A stretch of 64,000 bases of DNA from Roseiflexus castenholzii DSM 13941 (lineage in GTDB: Bacteria; Chloroflexota; Chloroflexia; Chloroflexales; Roseiflexaceae): assembly GCF_000017805.1 (NCBI RefSeq), contig NC_009767.1, forward strand, positions 248,001 to 312,000, given 5' to 3'. The notes under the pieces were generated by a model. It saw nothing but the letters and a program-made list of their open reading frames with translations. It ran no database searches and was not told the origin of the DNA. Numbering within the stretch: position 1 is the stretch's first letter; each line of letters opens with the position of its first letter. The translations under genes and the position numbers were made by a program. This document shows, in pieces, positions 8,814 to 17,159 of the stretch.

Positions 8814-10535
8814 TCAGTCTGATGGTGGAGGCGTATTGATCTGGTACAGTTGTCCGGTAAGATGATGCGCCAATCGAGCCGGCGCTCCGATCGGTGTCAG
8901 TTCGCGCCATCGTCGAGCATCGGAAGTAATTTCATCACGCCGCCCGCTCAAATAGTAGACCGTATCGAACCCTGCGTTGCTCAACCGCTCGATAAGGTAA
9001 TCAAGATCGGCGCCATCATCAACCAGAAAAATCATGCGTTCGTCATAGAAGATCGGCGCCAGCAGCGGCGGACCGTACCACGTATCGGTGATAATCGCTG
9101 ATGCTCCGCTCTGCGCGACTGTTGTGAGCAAGGTATGGTTCGCCGTATTGAAATCGCGCAACTGGCGCAATCCCGCACATTGCGACAACATGGCGACAAA
9201 GAGGACAATGGCGCTCACGCCCGCAACCGCAGCGCCAGCAGCAGGGCGGCGAAGCCATGACCCTGCGCGCCAGAAGCCTGCGATTGTCAGCGCCGGCGCC
9301 GCCGGCAAAAGCATGCGTGGACCCCACTGCGCACCACCATCAGGCAGCAGCGCCAGCCAGGCCAGCGCGATAAACGTCAACCCAAATGCGGTCAGGATCA
9401 AAGGTGTGTCAACACGATCTAATCGCTCCTTCGGGGCAACCGGGAAGCAACACAGCAGTACTGCCGGAAATGTCATCAGCAGCGTTGTTTGCAACCCGCC
9501 GCGCGGCGCTCGTTGAATGGCAGCTGCGATCACAATCGTCACGACAATGGCGAGCGCGAAGCCGACATTCGCCGCGCTGCGCGCACGCCATATCGCCGTG
9601 ATAATGGAGACTATGACCAGTACAATCACCAAGCCCGCCAGAACCGGTTCATCAAGTGGTACAAGCAGGCGATCAGCCCATTCTATGCGCATCATCAATG
9701 GATCACTCGCTCCCCGATATTGTGCCGCTCCCGCAACCAGCACATGCGGACCGACCGCCGCGCCAAACACGATCTGGTTGTAGAGCAACAAGGGCAACAC
9801 TCCAGCACCCGCACCGATGCCGATCCAGGCAGCAGTTTGCAACGACTGCGAGCGCCGTGTAAGCAGAACCGCACCGATCAGTGCCGGCGCTGCCAGTATG
9901 GCTTCGTTGCGCAACCACGCTGCGGCGCCAATAGCGATGCCGGCGCCAAAGAACCGGCGCCGCTCATTGCGATGATACCCTTCCAACGACTGCCAGAGAG
10001 CAAGGGTTGTCAGCAACATCGCTGGCAGATGTTCCCAGAAAATAACGCTGTAAAACAACAAAGGCGATGTCAACGTCAGCGCCAGAGCCGAGAGCAACGC
10101 CCCTCCCGGACCAAGCAACGGACGAGCGATGCAAGTGCAGATCAAAGACAGCGCAGCGAGAGAAACCAGTGGAACCAGGTATAACCCGGCAAACCCAAAG
10201 AAAAAGAAGGGAACGCTGCTGATCAGAGCGAAGGCGTCCGAGAACATTGCATAGGTCTGCCCGCCGTGCTGATAATATTGCCCTCGTAACGGACTGACCC
10301 TGTCATCCTGATCGATCGCCGCACCGGGGTAGATCAGCGCACTACTGCTGAATTTGTTCAACAGAAGGCTCTGCACCTGAATCAGCTTCACCCCCTGATC
10401 GGTAGACCAGAACCCGTTGAGTGGTCCAACATATCCAAAAAGCAATGCACTGGCAACGAGTAGAGGTATCACGAATGCGACCACCTCTGGCCAGTAGCGT
10501 GCAAGAGAAAAACGTCCTACAGATGTTCTACCCAT
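8814..10535 (-). CDS. polytopic membrane protein, GT39/PMT-like glycosyltransferase candidate
   Basis: A 573-aa protein with about 11-13 hydrophobic helices. The first extracytoplasmic loop contains the string FWSTDQGVKLIQVQSL followed by a long soluble stretch, which is where lipid-linked sugar glycosyltransferases of the PMT/ArnT type carry acidic catalytic residues; the D in STDQG is a candidate. The C-terminal 90 residues look like a small soluble domain. I cannot assign a substrate. It is transcribed alone on the minus strand, 75 bp ahead of the guaB promoter, with the palindromic element 10605-10648 upstream of it. Confidence 0.6.
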   Translation of the reverse strand: MGRTSVGRFSLARYWPEVVAFVIPLLVASALLFGYVGPLNGFWSTDQGVKLIQVQSLLLNKFSSSALIYPGAAIDQDDRVSPLRGQYYQHGGQTYAMFSDAFALISSVPFFFFGFAGLYLVPLVSLAALSLICTCIARPLLGPGGALLSALALTLTSPLLFYSVIFWEHLPAMLLTTLALWQSLEGYHRNERRRFFGAGIAIGAAAWLRNEAILAAPALIGAVLLTRRSQSLQTAAWIGIGAGAGVLPLLLYNQIVFGAAVGPHVLVAGAAQYRGASDPLMMRIEWADRLLVPLDEPVLAGLVIVLVIVSIITAIWRARSAANVGFALAIVVTIVIAAAIQRAPRGGLQTTLLMTFPAVLLCCFPVAPKERLDRVDTPLILTAFGLTFIALAWLALLPDGGAQWGPRMLLPAAPALTIAGFWRAGSWLRRPAAGAAVAGVSAIVLFVAMLSQCAGLRQLRDFNTANHTLLTTVAQSGASAIITDTWYGPPLLAPIFYDERMIFLVDDGADLDYLIERLSNAGFDTVYYLSGRRDEITSDARRWRELTPIGAPARLAHHLTGQLYQINTPPPSD

Positions 10536-10604
10536 AACGTGCAGAAGTCGGCTCTGGACATGCTAATGGGAAGATCAGTCTAAACCCGGAAATCAAGGAC
10601 ATGG

Positions 10605-10648
10605 AGCGGCTAACGTTGGCTTCGACAGGCTCAGCCAACGTCAGCCGC
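10605..10648. repeat. strong hairpin element, second copy of the 228-269 family
   Basis: Arms GCGGCTAACGTTGGCT and AGCCAACGTCAGCCGC differ at one position and enclose TCGACAGGCTC. The element lies upstream of the 573-aa membrane protein gene. No U-tract follows on either strand, so a repeat-type hairpin is more likely than a terminator. Confidence 0.65.
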
Positions 10649-10718
10649 AAGATGGTCAACACCGGCAATTCTTGTGCAAGTTGTGCACTCTATCAGTTCT
10701 CAGTTCTCACCAAACACC

Positions 10719-10746
10719 ACAAAACCGTCCCCTTCCGGAGACGGTT
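10719..10746 (-). terminator. intrinsic terminator of tRNA-Gly
   Basis: Reading the minus strand just past the tRNA 3' end, AACCGTCTCC pairs with GGGGACGGTT (10 bp, one G-U) around the loop GGAA and is followed by TTTTG. Position and form fit termination of the tRNA transcript. Confidence 0.7.
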
Positions 10747-10770
10747 CCGCGCGCCAGAGATGGTATCATC

Positions 10771-10844
10771 TGGTACGGGAGACGGGAATCGAACCCGTGA
10801 CTTGAGCTTGGAAGGCTCTCGCGTTACCACTACGCCACTCCCGC
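10771..10844 (-). tRNA. tRNA-Gly (anticodon TCC)
   Basis: The minus strand begins GCGGGAG, has the D-arm GCGTAGTGGTAACGC, the anticodon loop CTTCCAA and the T-arm ACGGGTTCGAATCCCGT. The 3' CCA is encoded (10771-10773). The anticodon TCC reads GGA/GGG glycine codons. The first acceptor pair is G-U, the only irregularity noticed. An intrinsic terminator follows. Confidence 0.95.
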
Positions 10845-10893
10845 ATTGCACTCTGATTCTAATCAGGTATGGCAGAGTCGTCAAGAGGTACTG

Positions 10894-11826
10894 ATGCTTC
10901 TTACTGTCACCCCCAATCCGGCCATTGATCGCGTTCTGATTGTTCGCGGATTTCGCAAGAGCGATGTCTGCCGCGTCATCGAACGGATCGACTCGGCGGG
11001 CGGGAAGGGATTCAACGTCACACGCGCAGCAATCACGCTCGGCGTTCCGGTGCATACGTGCGCCTTGCTCGGCGGCGACAACGGCAGAAAAATCGCAGCG
11101 CTGGCGCAGGCGGAAGGTCTCGACGGCGACTGGAGCTGGCTCAGCGCTGGCGAGTCGCGCATCTGTTTGCTCATCACCGACCCCGAAGCGCGCGACCACC
11201 TGACCATCAACGAAACCGGTCCAACGGTCGATCCTTCCGACTGGACTGCATTTATGGAGCTGGTCTGGCGTCAGGCGCGTGATGCCGCCTTCATCGCCCT
11301 CTCCGGCAGCGTCCCGCCTGGCGTGACACCGGCACAGTATGTCGAACTGGTGCGCGGTCTGCCGCCGGAGGCGTTCGTGTGCATTGACACCAGCGGTCCA
11401 ACCCTGGCAGCCGCACTCGATCTTCCGGTCGATCTGCTGAAGATCAACATACACGAATTGAGCGCCGCGCTCGGAAGCGCGATAGACACACCGGATCAGG
11501 CGATCACCGCTGCCGCCCATGTGCTGCAACGCGGTCCACGGCGGATGATCGTCACGCTTGGCGCACAGGGCGCAGTGGCAGTCGACGCGCATGGCGCATG
11601 GCACGCGCGCACGCCGCCGCTCGATCCCATCAGCCCGGTGGGGAGCGGCGACGCTGCGCTGGCAGGCATCATTGCTACACTGCATCATGGCAGATCTCTC
11701 GCCGAAGCGCTGCGCACGGGAGTTGCATGTGGCGCCGCGAATACACTGATGGTCGGCGCCGGACGTATGCGACGCGATGATGTGATGCGCCTGCACGCCG
11801 CAACAAATCTGATAGCACTGCGATAG
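10894..11826 (+). CDS. PfkB-family sugar kinase, 1-phosphofructokinase/tagatose-6-phosphate kinase type
   Basis: A 310-aa ribokinase-fold kinase that phosphorylates a hexose phosphate, most likely fructose-1-phosphate or a related sugar, with ATP. It begins LLTVTPNPAIDR, carries the PfkB signature AGGKGFNVTRAA, and ends in the catalytic-base block SPVGSGDAALAG, where the usual GAGD reads GSGD with the Asp kept. The ATG at 10894 has AAGAGG upstream; an earlier start at 10846 would lie against the tRNA gene and lacks a site. No PTS gene is adjacent, so it is not an obvious fruK of a PTS operon. Confidence 0.85.
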   Translation: MLLTVTPNPAIDRVLIVRGFRKSDVCRVIERIDSAGGKGFNVTRAAITLGVPVHTCALLGGDNGRKIAALAQAEGLDGDWSWLSAGESRICLLITDPEARDHLTINETGPTVDPSDWTAFMELVWRQARDAAFIALSGSVPPGVTPAQYVELVRGLPPEAFVCIDTSGPTLAAALDLPVDLLKINIHELSAALGSAIDTPDQAITAAAHVLQRGPRRMIVTLGAQGAVAVDAHGAWHARTPPLDPISPVGSGDAALAGIIATLHHGRSLAEALRTGVACGAANTLMVGAGRMRRDDVMRLHAATNLIALR

Positions 11827-11860
11827 TTCCGGTCCTAGAAAACCCTGGGATAGGATGGTA

Positions 11861-12007
11861 TACCAATGACGATTGAAGATGCCGCATGCGGGTCATGCCG
11901 CGCGCAGCGACGGGTCATGCCGCGCGCAGCGAGGAATCGAAGCGGGTCGCGCACGACCCCTCGCGCTGCTTGGGATGACCATGCCGGATGGTCACAGGGA
12001 ATTGGTA
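11861..12007 (-). repeat. dispersed TIR element, copy 2 (two 22-bp units, reversed)
   Basis: The element runs from TACCAATGAC to an altered right end AATTGGTA in the orientation opposite to copy 1. Its two tandem units have diverged to the form catgccgcgcgcagcgac. It ends 45 bp before the MoxR start, so a long in-frame extension of the moxR reading frame through it is spurious. Confidence 0.8.
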
Positions 12008-12052
12008 GTATACTACCAGCACCCTGAAACATCTGTACACGGAAAGTCTGGA

Positions 12053-13024
12053 ATGGAAGATATCAAAACCATCGTCGAGCGCATCGCCGCCAATGTCGAG
12101 CAGGTGATCATCGGAAAGCGCCGCGCCATTGATCAGGCGTTGGCTGCCTTGCTTTGCAAAGGGCATGTGCTCCTCGAAGACGTGCCGGGAACCGGCAAAA
12201 CGATGCTCGCTAAAGCCATTGCGCGATCAATTGGGTGCAGTTTCAAGCGCATTCAGTTCACCCCCGACCTGCTGCCGTCTGATGTAACCGGCATTTCGAT
12301 TTTCAACCAGCGCACCCACGAATTCGAGTTCCGCCCCGGACCGATTTTTGCACAGATCGTGCTGGCAGACGAGATCAACCGCGCAACACCGAAGACCCAG
12401 AGTGCGCTCCTCGAAGCTATGGAAGAACGGCAGATTACGGTCGATGGCGTCACCCATCCGCTGCCACAACCGTTCCTGGTGCTGGCAACGCAAAACCCGA
12501 TCGAGTACGAAGGAACGTTCCCCCTCCCCGAAGCGCAGCTCGACCGCTTCTTTATGCGCATTCACCTGGGCTACCCGGAGCGGAAAGACGAAATTGCCAT
12601 TCTGCGCCGCCAGCGTCAGGCGCATCCCATCGAGACGCTGACGCAGGTCGTCGCCGCTGAGGACCTGATCGATCTCCAGGAACGCATCAAGTCGATCTAT
12701 GTCGATGAACTGATTGAGGAGTACATCGTTTCGCTCGTCACTGCCACCCGCAACCACGAGGATGTCTACCTCGGCGTGAGTGCGCGCGGATCGCTGGCGC
12801 TCTACCGGGCAGCGCAGGCGCAGGCAGCGATCCTGGGGCGCGACTACGTCCTTCCCGATGATGTCAAAGCATTGGCGGAACCGGTGCTGGCGCACCGTTT
12901 GATCATCAACCCTTCGGCGCGTATCCGCGACATCAGCGCCACCGACGTCATCTCGGACGTATTGAAGGCAGTGGCGGTACCGGGTGCACGCGCCGGACGA
13001 CGCTTCGAGCGTGTCGCGCGGTAA
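12053..13024 (+). CDS. MoxR-family AAA+ ATPase
   Basis: A 323-aa AAA+ chaperone-like ATPase. Walker A is EDVPGTGKTMLAKAI, Walker B is IVLADEINRATPK, and EAMEERQITVDG and ATQNPIEYEGTFPLPEAQLD are MoxR hallmarks; the C-terminal lid ends near YVLPDDVKALAEPVLAHR. Family members act with vWA/DUF58 proteins to assemble or activate complexes. The usual DUF58 and transglutaminase partners do not follow here; the next gene is convergent, with stop codons 2-3 nt apart. A TgpA-like transglutaminase occurs 40 kb away (52654). Start chosen at ATG 12053 behind GGAAAG. Confidence 0.93.
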   Translation: MEDIKTIVERIAANVEQVIIGKRRAIDQALAALLCKGHVLLEDVPGTGKTMLAKAIARSIGCSFKRIQFTPDLLPSDVTGISIFNQRTHEFEFRPGPIFAQIVLADEINRATPKTQSALLEAMEERQITVDGVTHPLPQPFLVLATQNPIEYEGTFPLPEAQLDRFFMRIHLGYPERKDEIAILRRQRQAHPIETLTQVVAAEDLIDLQERIKSIYVDELIEEYIVSLVTATRNHEDVYLGVSARGSLALYRAAQAQAAILGRDYVLPDDVKALAEPVLAHRLIINPSARIRDISATDVISDVLKAVAVPGARAGRRFERVAR

Positions 13025-13026
13025 CG

Positions 13027-13710
13027 CTACCTGAGTCGCGTCTGACGAGCCACTCCCGGCAATGTGCCATCGGCGGTGTGGCGCAGGAAGAGTAGGCCGG
13101 CTTCCATCCGGTTGCTCACTTTCAGCTTCGCCAGAATGTTGCTCACATGCTTCATCGCCGTGTTGTAGCTGATATCGAGCCGCGCAGCGATCTCGCGATT
13201 GCCCAGCCCTTCGGCGATCAGTTGCAGGATCTCCAATTCGCGCGATGTCAGTTCGCTCAGACTTGCAATCGGACCGCTGATCGTCTGAGGGCGCGCCGCG
13301 CGGCGCAACACCTCGGCGGGAAAGAGCAATTGCCCGTCCTGCATGCGCCGCACCGCCTGCAAATACGCAGGTGACTGCAATTCTTTCGACAGGCACCCCG
13401 ACGCTCCCGTCAGAAACGCCTGCCCCTGCAATTCCTGCACTTCGTGTTCATACGCTACCAACAACAGAACGGACGTCTGCGGTTGGAGCGTATGCAGCAT
13501 GTGAACATACTCAAACACGTCTCCCCCCGGCAGATACCGATCCAGCATAACGATCTCCGGTTCGGTGTCGATCATGCAGCGGTCGAGACTCTCGAGCGTA
13601 TCTGCCTCGCCCACAACGACATGCCCCGCGTTGCGGAGCAGTTGCGCCAGACCCTGTCGAAACAGATGCTGCTGGTCGGCAAGCACAATGCGCGCACGCC
13701 GCGAAGCCAT
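13027..13710 (-). CDS. NarL/FixJ-type response regulator
   Basis: A 227-aa two-domain regulator. The receiver has phospho-acceptor D57 (VMLDRYLPGGD) and K109 (GCLSKE). The acidic pair is D12-Q13, not the common D-D, which can weaken magnesium binding. The C-terminal LuxR-type helix-turn-helix is seen in LTSRELEILQLIAEGLGN and AARLDISYNTAMKHVSNIL. No histidine kinase is adjacent. It diverges from the amidase gene at 13991, and the membrane protein at 15360 could be a sensory partner, though it lacks a kinase domain. Start ATG 13710 has GGACGCACC upstream. Confidence 0.9.
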   Translation of the reverse strand: MASRRARIVLADQQHLFRQGLAQLLRNAGHVVVGEADTLESLDRCMIDTEPEIVMLDRYLPGGDVFEYVHMLHTLQPQTSVLLLVAYEHEVQELQGQAFLTGASGCLSKELQSPAYLQAVRRMQDGQLLFPAEVLRRAARPQTISGPIASLSELTSRELEILQLIAEGLGNREIAARLDISYNTAMKHVSNILAKLKVSNRMEAGLLFLRHTADGTLPGVARQTRLR

Positions 13711-13990
13711 GGTGCGTCCTTAAACATGGTGCATAGCAGGATCGAGACCATCAGAGCAATGGCGTGCCACAGCTACGCTCCACTGCCCACTCCCTCCTCC
13801 CCAATGCCATGAGAAATAGCATGCTCCGCCTCCCGTTGTCACCACTCAACTCATCAGTTTCACAGTACCTGAACTCAGTCATAGCGGTGTTCCGTATTTC
13901 TGGCATCAAAAATACACAAACTCATCATAGCACACCCTTCCCCGGACGTGCTATGGTGCATGCGCATGTTTCTGACGAAATTTCACCGAA

Positions 13991-15247
13991 ATGACCGTCC
14001 CGATCAACACATCTATTCGCTCTCCCAACTATGGGTCGCGCGGCGGGCGGCCCATTTCGATGATCGTCCTTCACGCGACGGCGGGGACAGCGCGCAGTGC
14101 GCTGGCATGGCTGACCAACCCGGCGGCGCGTGTATCGGCGCACTACCTGATCGATAAAGCCGGGCAGATCTATCGCCTGGTGCCCGATGAATACGCTGCC
14201 TGGCACGCCGGGCGCGCCGCCTGGCGTGGTGAGACGGCGATCAATGAGGTGTCGCTCGGCATCGAACTTGAGAATGCCAACAATGGGCGCGATCCCTATC
14301 CAACGGCGCAACTCAGCGCGCTGATCCGCCTGACCCGCGAAAAAGTCGCTCAGTACCGCATCGCGCCCGACATGGTCGTGCGGCACCTGGACGTCGCCGT
14401 TCCGCGGGGGCGCAAAAACGATCCGGCCGGCTTTCCCTGGACTGAATTTCTGCAACACATCTTTGCCGAAACAACCATTGCTGCGCCAGATCGTCCAATT
14501 CCACCGTCCAGACGCGCCGCACTCAACCAGATTCTGCTGAACGAAGCATACCGTCAGGTCGGCGCCGTCGAATGGCCCGACTGGGCAATGACCCGCGCGG
14601 CGCGCCTGGCAAAACTTGGGTTGCCGGTTGCGCCGTCGTTCGAGGTAACCGTTGAAGGGCGCAATTACATCGGGCAGTCGTTTGGATGCGAGACGCTGGT
14701 TAGCCCAATTGCCGAATGGAAGCGCGTCGACCGCCTGAGCGCACTGACGGCGCCCGAACATCAACCGCTCCGCGAGGCGCTGTTGCAGGCTATCTACGCG
14801 CAGGCAGGCGAGACATATCGACCAGATTGGGCATTTCACCAGTATGCGCTGCGCGAGCCGGTCGGACCACCGCTGAGCGCCAGTTTCCGGGTGCGTGTTG
14901 GCAATGAGGAGTGGTCAGCGGCGATCTATGCGCTCGATGTGCTGTACAGCCCGGTCGGACGCTGGAAAGAAATTGGTCGCCTGAGTGCGCTGATCGAAGC
15001 ACGCGGCGAACGCGACCCGTTGGCGGAGGCGTTGCTGGAACGGCTCTATGAACGGGCTGGCAGCCAGTGGCGCCCGATGTGGCCCTCTCAGCAGTATGCG
15101 CTCCGGGAACGCCTGGGGGCGCCACTCGGACCCAGTTTCCGCGTGTCGTTCGACGGACGCGACTACGTGGCGGAAGCATTCGCTCTCGATGTGCTCTACT
15201 GCGCCATCGGCGAATGGGACAACGTGCAGCGGCTGAGTGAGCGGTGA
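13991..15247 (+). CDS. N-acetylmuramoyl-L-alanine amidase (Amidase_2/PGRP fold) with three C-terminal repeats
   Basis: This 418-aa protein should cleave the amide between MurNAc and L-Ala in peptidoglycan. Residues 20-155 form the Amidase_2 domain: zinc ligands H28 (IVLHATAG), H132 (VVRHLDV) and D144 (RKNDPAGFPW), plus AWHAGRAAWRG. From about residue 175 come three copies of a 75-residue module with conserved strings such as QYALREPVG / QYALRERLG, ASFRV and FALDVLY, probably a substrate or wall-binding module. No signal peptide is visible although the substrate is extracytoplasmic. It precedes the sensor/NACHT cluster after a 112-bp gap. Confidence 0.85.
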   Translation: MTVPINTSIRSPNYGSRGGRPISMIVLHATAGTARSALAWLTNPAARVSAHYLIDKAGQIYRLVPDEYAAWHAGRAAWRGETAINEVSLGIELENANNGRDPYPTAQLSALIRLTREKVAQYRIAPDMVVRHLDVAVPRGRKNDPAGFPWTEFLQHIFAETTIAAPDRPIPPSRRAALNQILLNEAYRQVGAVEWPDWAMTRAARLAKLGLPVAPSFEVTVEGRNYIGQSFGCETLVSPIAEWKRVDRLSALTAPEHQPLREALLQAIYAQAGETYRPDWAFHQYALREPVGPPLSASFRVRVGNEEWSAAIYALDVLYSPVGRWKEIGRLSALIEARGERDPLAEALLERLYERAGSQWRPMWPSQQYALRERLGAPLGPSFRVSFDGRDYVAEAFALDVLYCAIGEWDNVQRLSER

Positions 15248-15359
15248 GGCATAGGGCGCGAGGGGTTGAAGTCGAAAGGCAGGGGCGCCCAACCCGGAGC
15301 GTCGTTCTCCGTGGCGCTTCGTGTTCCTTGTGGATACCAGGAAGAGATGAGGCTCGACC

Positions 15360-16742
15360 ATGTTCATTCCGTTGCAGCACAATCAGGCAGAAGCCATCCC
15401 TACCACCGACGCGAGACAGTTGCAGCAGGATCAGCGTCTCCGGCTGCTCTCCAGAGAAGGGCGAGAACTCCGCCTCGGCGAGTATGGCGCCGCGCTCTTT
15501 CGAGTGGTCTTGATCCTGATCTGCGGCATTGACCTGATCCTGTACAGTACATCACACCCGGCGCTATTGGCGCATGGCATTGCACTGGTGATCGCCGTTG
15601 GTGCACTGATCGCCGGATTGACCGTCGCAATGCCATTGTGGGCGCTTCTTATGGTCGATGGCGCCGCAGCAGGCACGCTCATTCTGGCGACCGGCGGCGC
15701 CGCAAGCCCAATGCTCGTCCTTGTGCCGGCGATCGTCGTTCAGGGTGGTCTGTCTGTCGAAGAGCGCGATACGCTTGCCTCCGCCGGCATTGGAGTGATT
15801 GTGCTGTTACTCGTCGCCGCACTCGATCCGGCACAGGCGAACCATCTCCTGATCGAAATCGCGGCTATGCACGTGATTGTAAGCATTGCCGCCGTCTGGA
15901 GCGTGCGTCGGACGCGCCTGACGCTGACTCGCCTGCACGACGAGATCGCTCAACGGAAGCGCCTTGATCAGGATCGCAACGAAGCGCGACGCGCGCTGGA
16001 GTGGCAGCGTCAGAACCTGGCGGTGCTGGGAGCATGTGCGACGCTCGATGATCTTGCAGGACGTGTCGTCGAGCGCGCCGGCGCCATCACCGGAGCGCCA
16101 GCATCGTTCGATGATGCGTCAGCGTCCACGTCGTTCTCCTCCCATACGCTCGACATCACAGGCATGGGACGTCTGGTCGTGCAACGCACCGCCGCAGAAC
16201 TCGACCGCTCACAGCGCGATGCGCTCGAACATCTGGTGGACACAGCGGCGCAGCGCGCAGTCGCGCTACGATCCATCGACATGCTCGACCGCCATCACCG
16301 GGCATTGATGGCGCTGTGGGAAGGAGCGGGCATCCTGCGCGCCGCACCTCATCTCAATCCCACACTGCTGGACGTCTGTCAGCGGATTGCCGCCGCGCTC
16401 GACCTGAACTGGATGGCGCTGATCGGTCCCGACGAACGTCAGATGCTCGCACCGCTCATGATCGCACGCGGACGCGCACATATGTCACCACCTCGCCTGC
16501 AACCGGTCCATTTCCGCCTGGCTGCCGAAGTGTTGCGCAGCGGGCGCTCACTGGTGCGTGTCGAACAGGAGCGGACACTGGCGTTCCTGCCGGTGCGCGT
16601 GGCGGGCGAACCATCGCTTGTGCTGGCAGCGCGCGGCGCTGTGGACGATGCCGCCGTGCAGGCGCTCCTTCTCCTGCTTGGAGACCTGATCGGCGAACGA
16701 TTGGCAGGTTGCACGCACTCCCGAGAACACCATCGCTGCTGA
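15360..16742 (+). CDS. membrane-anchored signalling protein with coiled coil and GAF-like region
   Basis: A 460-aa protein. Residues 45-185 contain about five hydrophobic helices, followed by a coiled coil (about 190-225, TRLHDEIAQRKRLDQDRNE) and then two segments with the size and composition of degenerate GAF domains (about 225-300 and 315-445). There is no HATPase, GGDEF, EAL or phosphatase motif, so it looks like the sensory half of a receptor without an output domain. It starts the closely spaced plus-strand series that leads into the NACHT-TPR gene (33, 66, 52 and 27 bp gaps), suggesting it could report membrane or ligand state to that system. That link is inference. Confidence 0.55.
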   Translation: MFIPLQHNQAEAIPTTDARQLQQDQRLRLLSREGRELRLGEYGAALFRVVLILICGIDLILYSTSHPALLAHGIALVIAVGALIAGLTVAMPLWALLMVDGAAAGTLILATGGAASPMLVLVPAIVVQGGLSVEERDTLASAGIGVIVLLLVAALDPAQANHLLIEIAAMHVIVSIAAVWSVRRTRLTLTRLHDEIAQRKRLDQDRNEARRALEWQRQNLAVLGACATLDDLAGRVVERAGAITGAPASFDDASASTSFSSHTLDITGMGRLVVQRTAAELDRSQRDALEHLVDTAAQRAVALRSIDMLDRHHRALMALWEGAGILRAAPHLNPTLLDVCQRIAAALDLNWMALIGPDERQMLAPLMIARGRAHMSPPRLQPVHFRLAAEVLRSGRSLVRVEQERTLAFLPVRVAGEPSLVLAARGAVDDAAVQALLLLLGDLIGERLAGCTHSREHHRC

Positions 16743-16775
16743 ACAGCGCCTGATCACGACTGTGCGGAGTCTCGT

Positions 16776-17093
16776 ATGACCACAACCATTCAGATTGGTA
16801 TGGCCATCACCCTGTTCATCACCGGCATCGGCATGCTCATCTGTGGACTGGTGATCATTATGACGCGGGAGTATCAGGAAGCCATGCGATCGCTAGCGGG
16901 GCAATCATCGCGGCTGAGCAGCAAGGCTCTGGCGGATATTGGCGTTCAGGCGGCGCTCGATGGAGCGGCACATCTGCTCGAAGCCATTACCCGCCTGGTG
17001 CAGACCGCCATCGGCACCGGCGCATTTCTCTGCCTGTTGGGCACCATCATTTGCGGGCTGGCGTTCTGGATGATGATGATGATCGGCGCGTAA
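16776..17093 (+). CDS. small two-helix membrane protein
   Basis: A 105-aa protein with one hydrophobic helix near residues 10-30 and another near 75-103, joined by a soluble, mildly charged linker of about 45 residues. I recognise no family. The site GCGGAGTCTCGT precedes the ATG. It lies 33 bp after the membrane sensor-like gene and 66 bp before the NACHT-TPR gene, so co-transcription is likely. Possible roles are a membrane anchor, a holin-like pore or an accessory to the upstream protein; the sequence does not discriminate. Confidence 0.6.
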   Translation: MTTTIQIGMAITLFITGIGMLICGLVIIMTREYQEAMRSLAGQSSRLSSKALADIGVQAALDGAAHLLEAITRLVQTAIGTGAFLCLLGTIICGLAFWMMMMIGA

Positions 17094-17159
17094 CGAATTC
17101 AGGCGTGGAGGGCGCCGGAAAGCGCACCACCGTTTGTCTGGCGGCAAAGGAAAGAACGT

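Noticed and set aside
10605..10648. Intrinsic terminator
   Set aside because: The hairpin is strong but has no T-tract and recurs at 228-269, so it is better read as a dispersed palindromic element.
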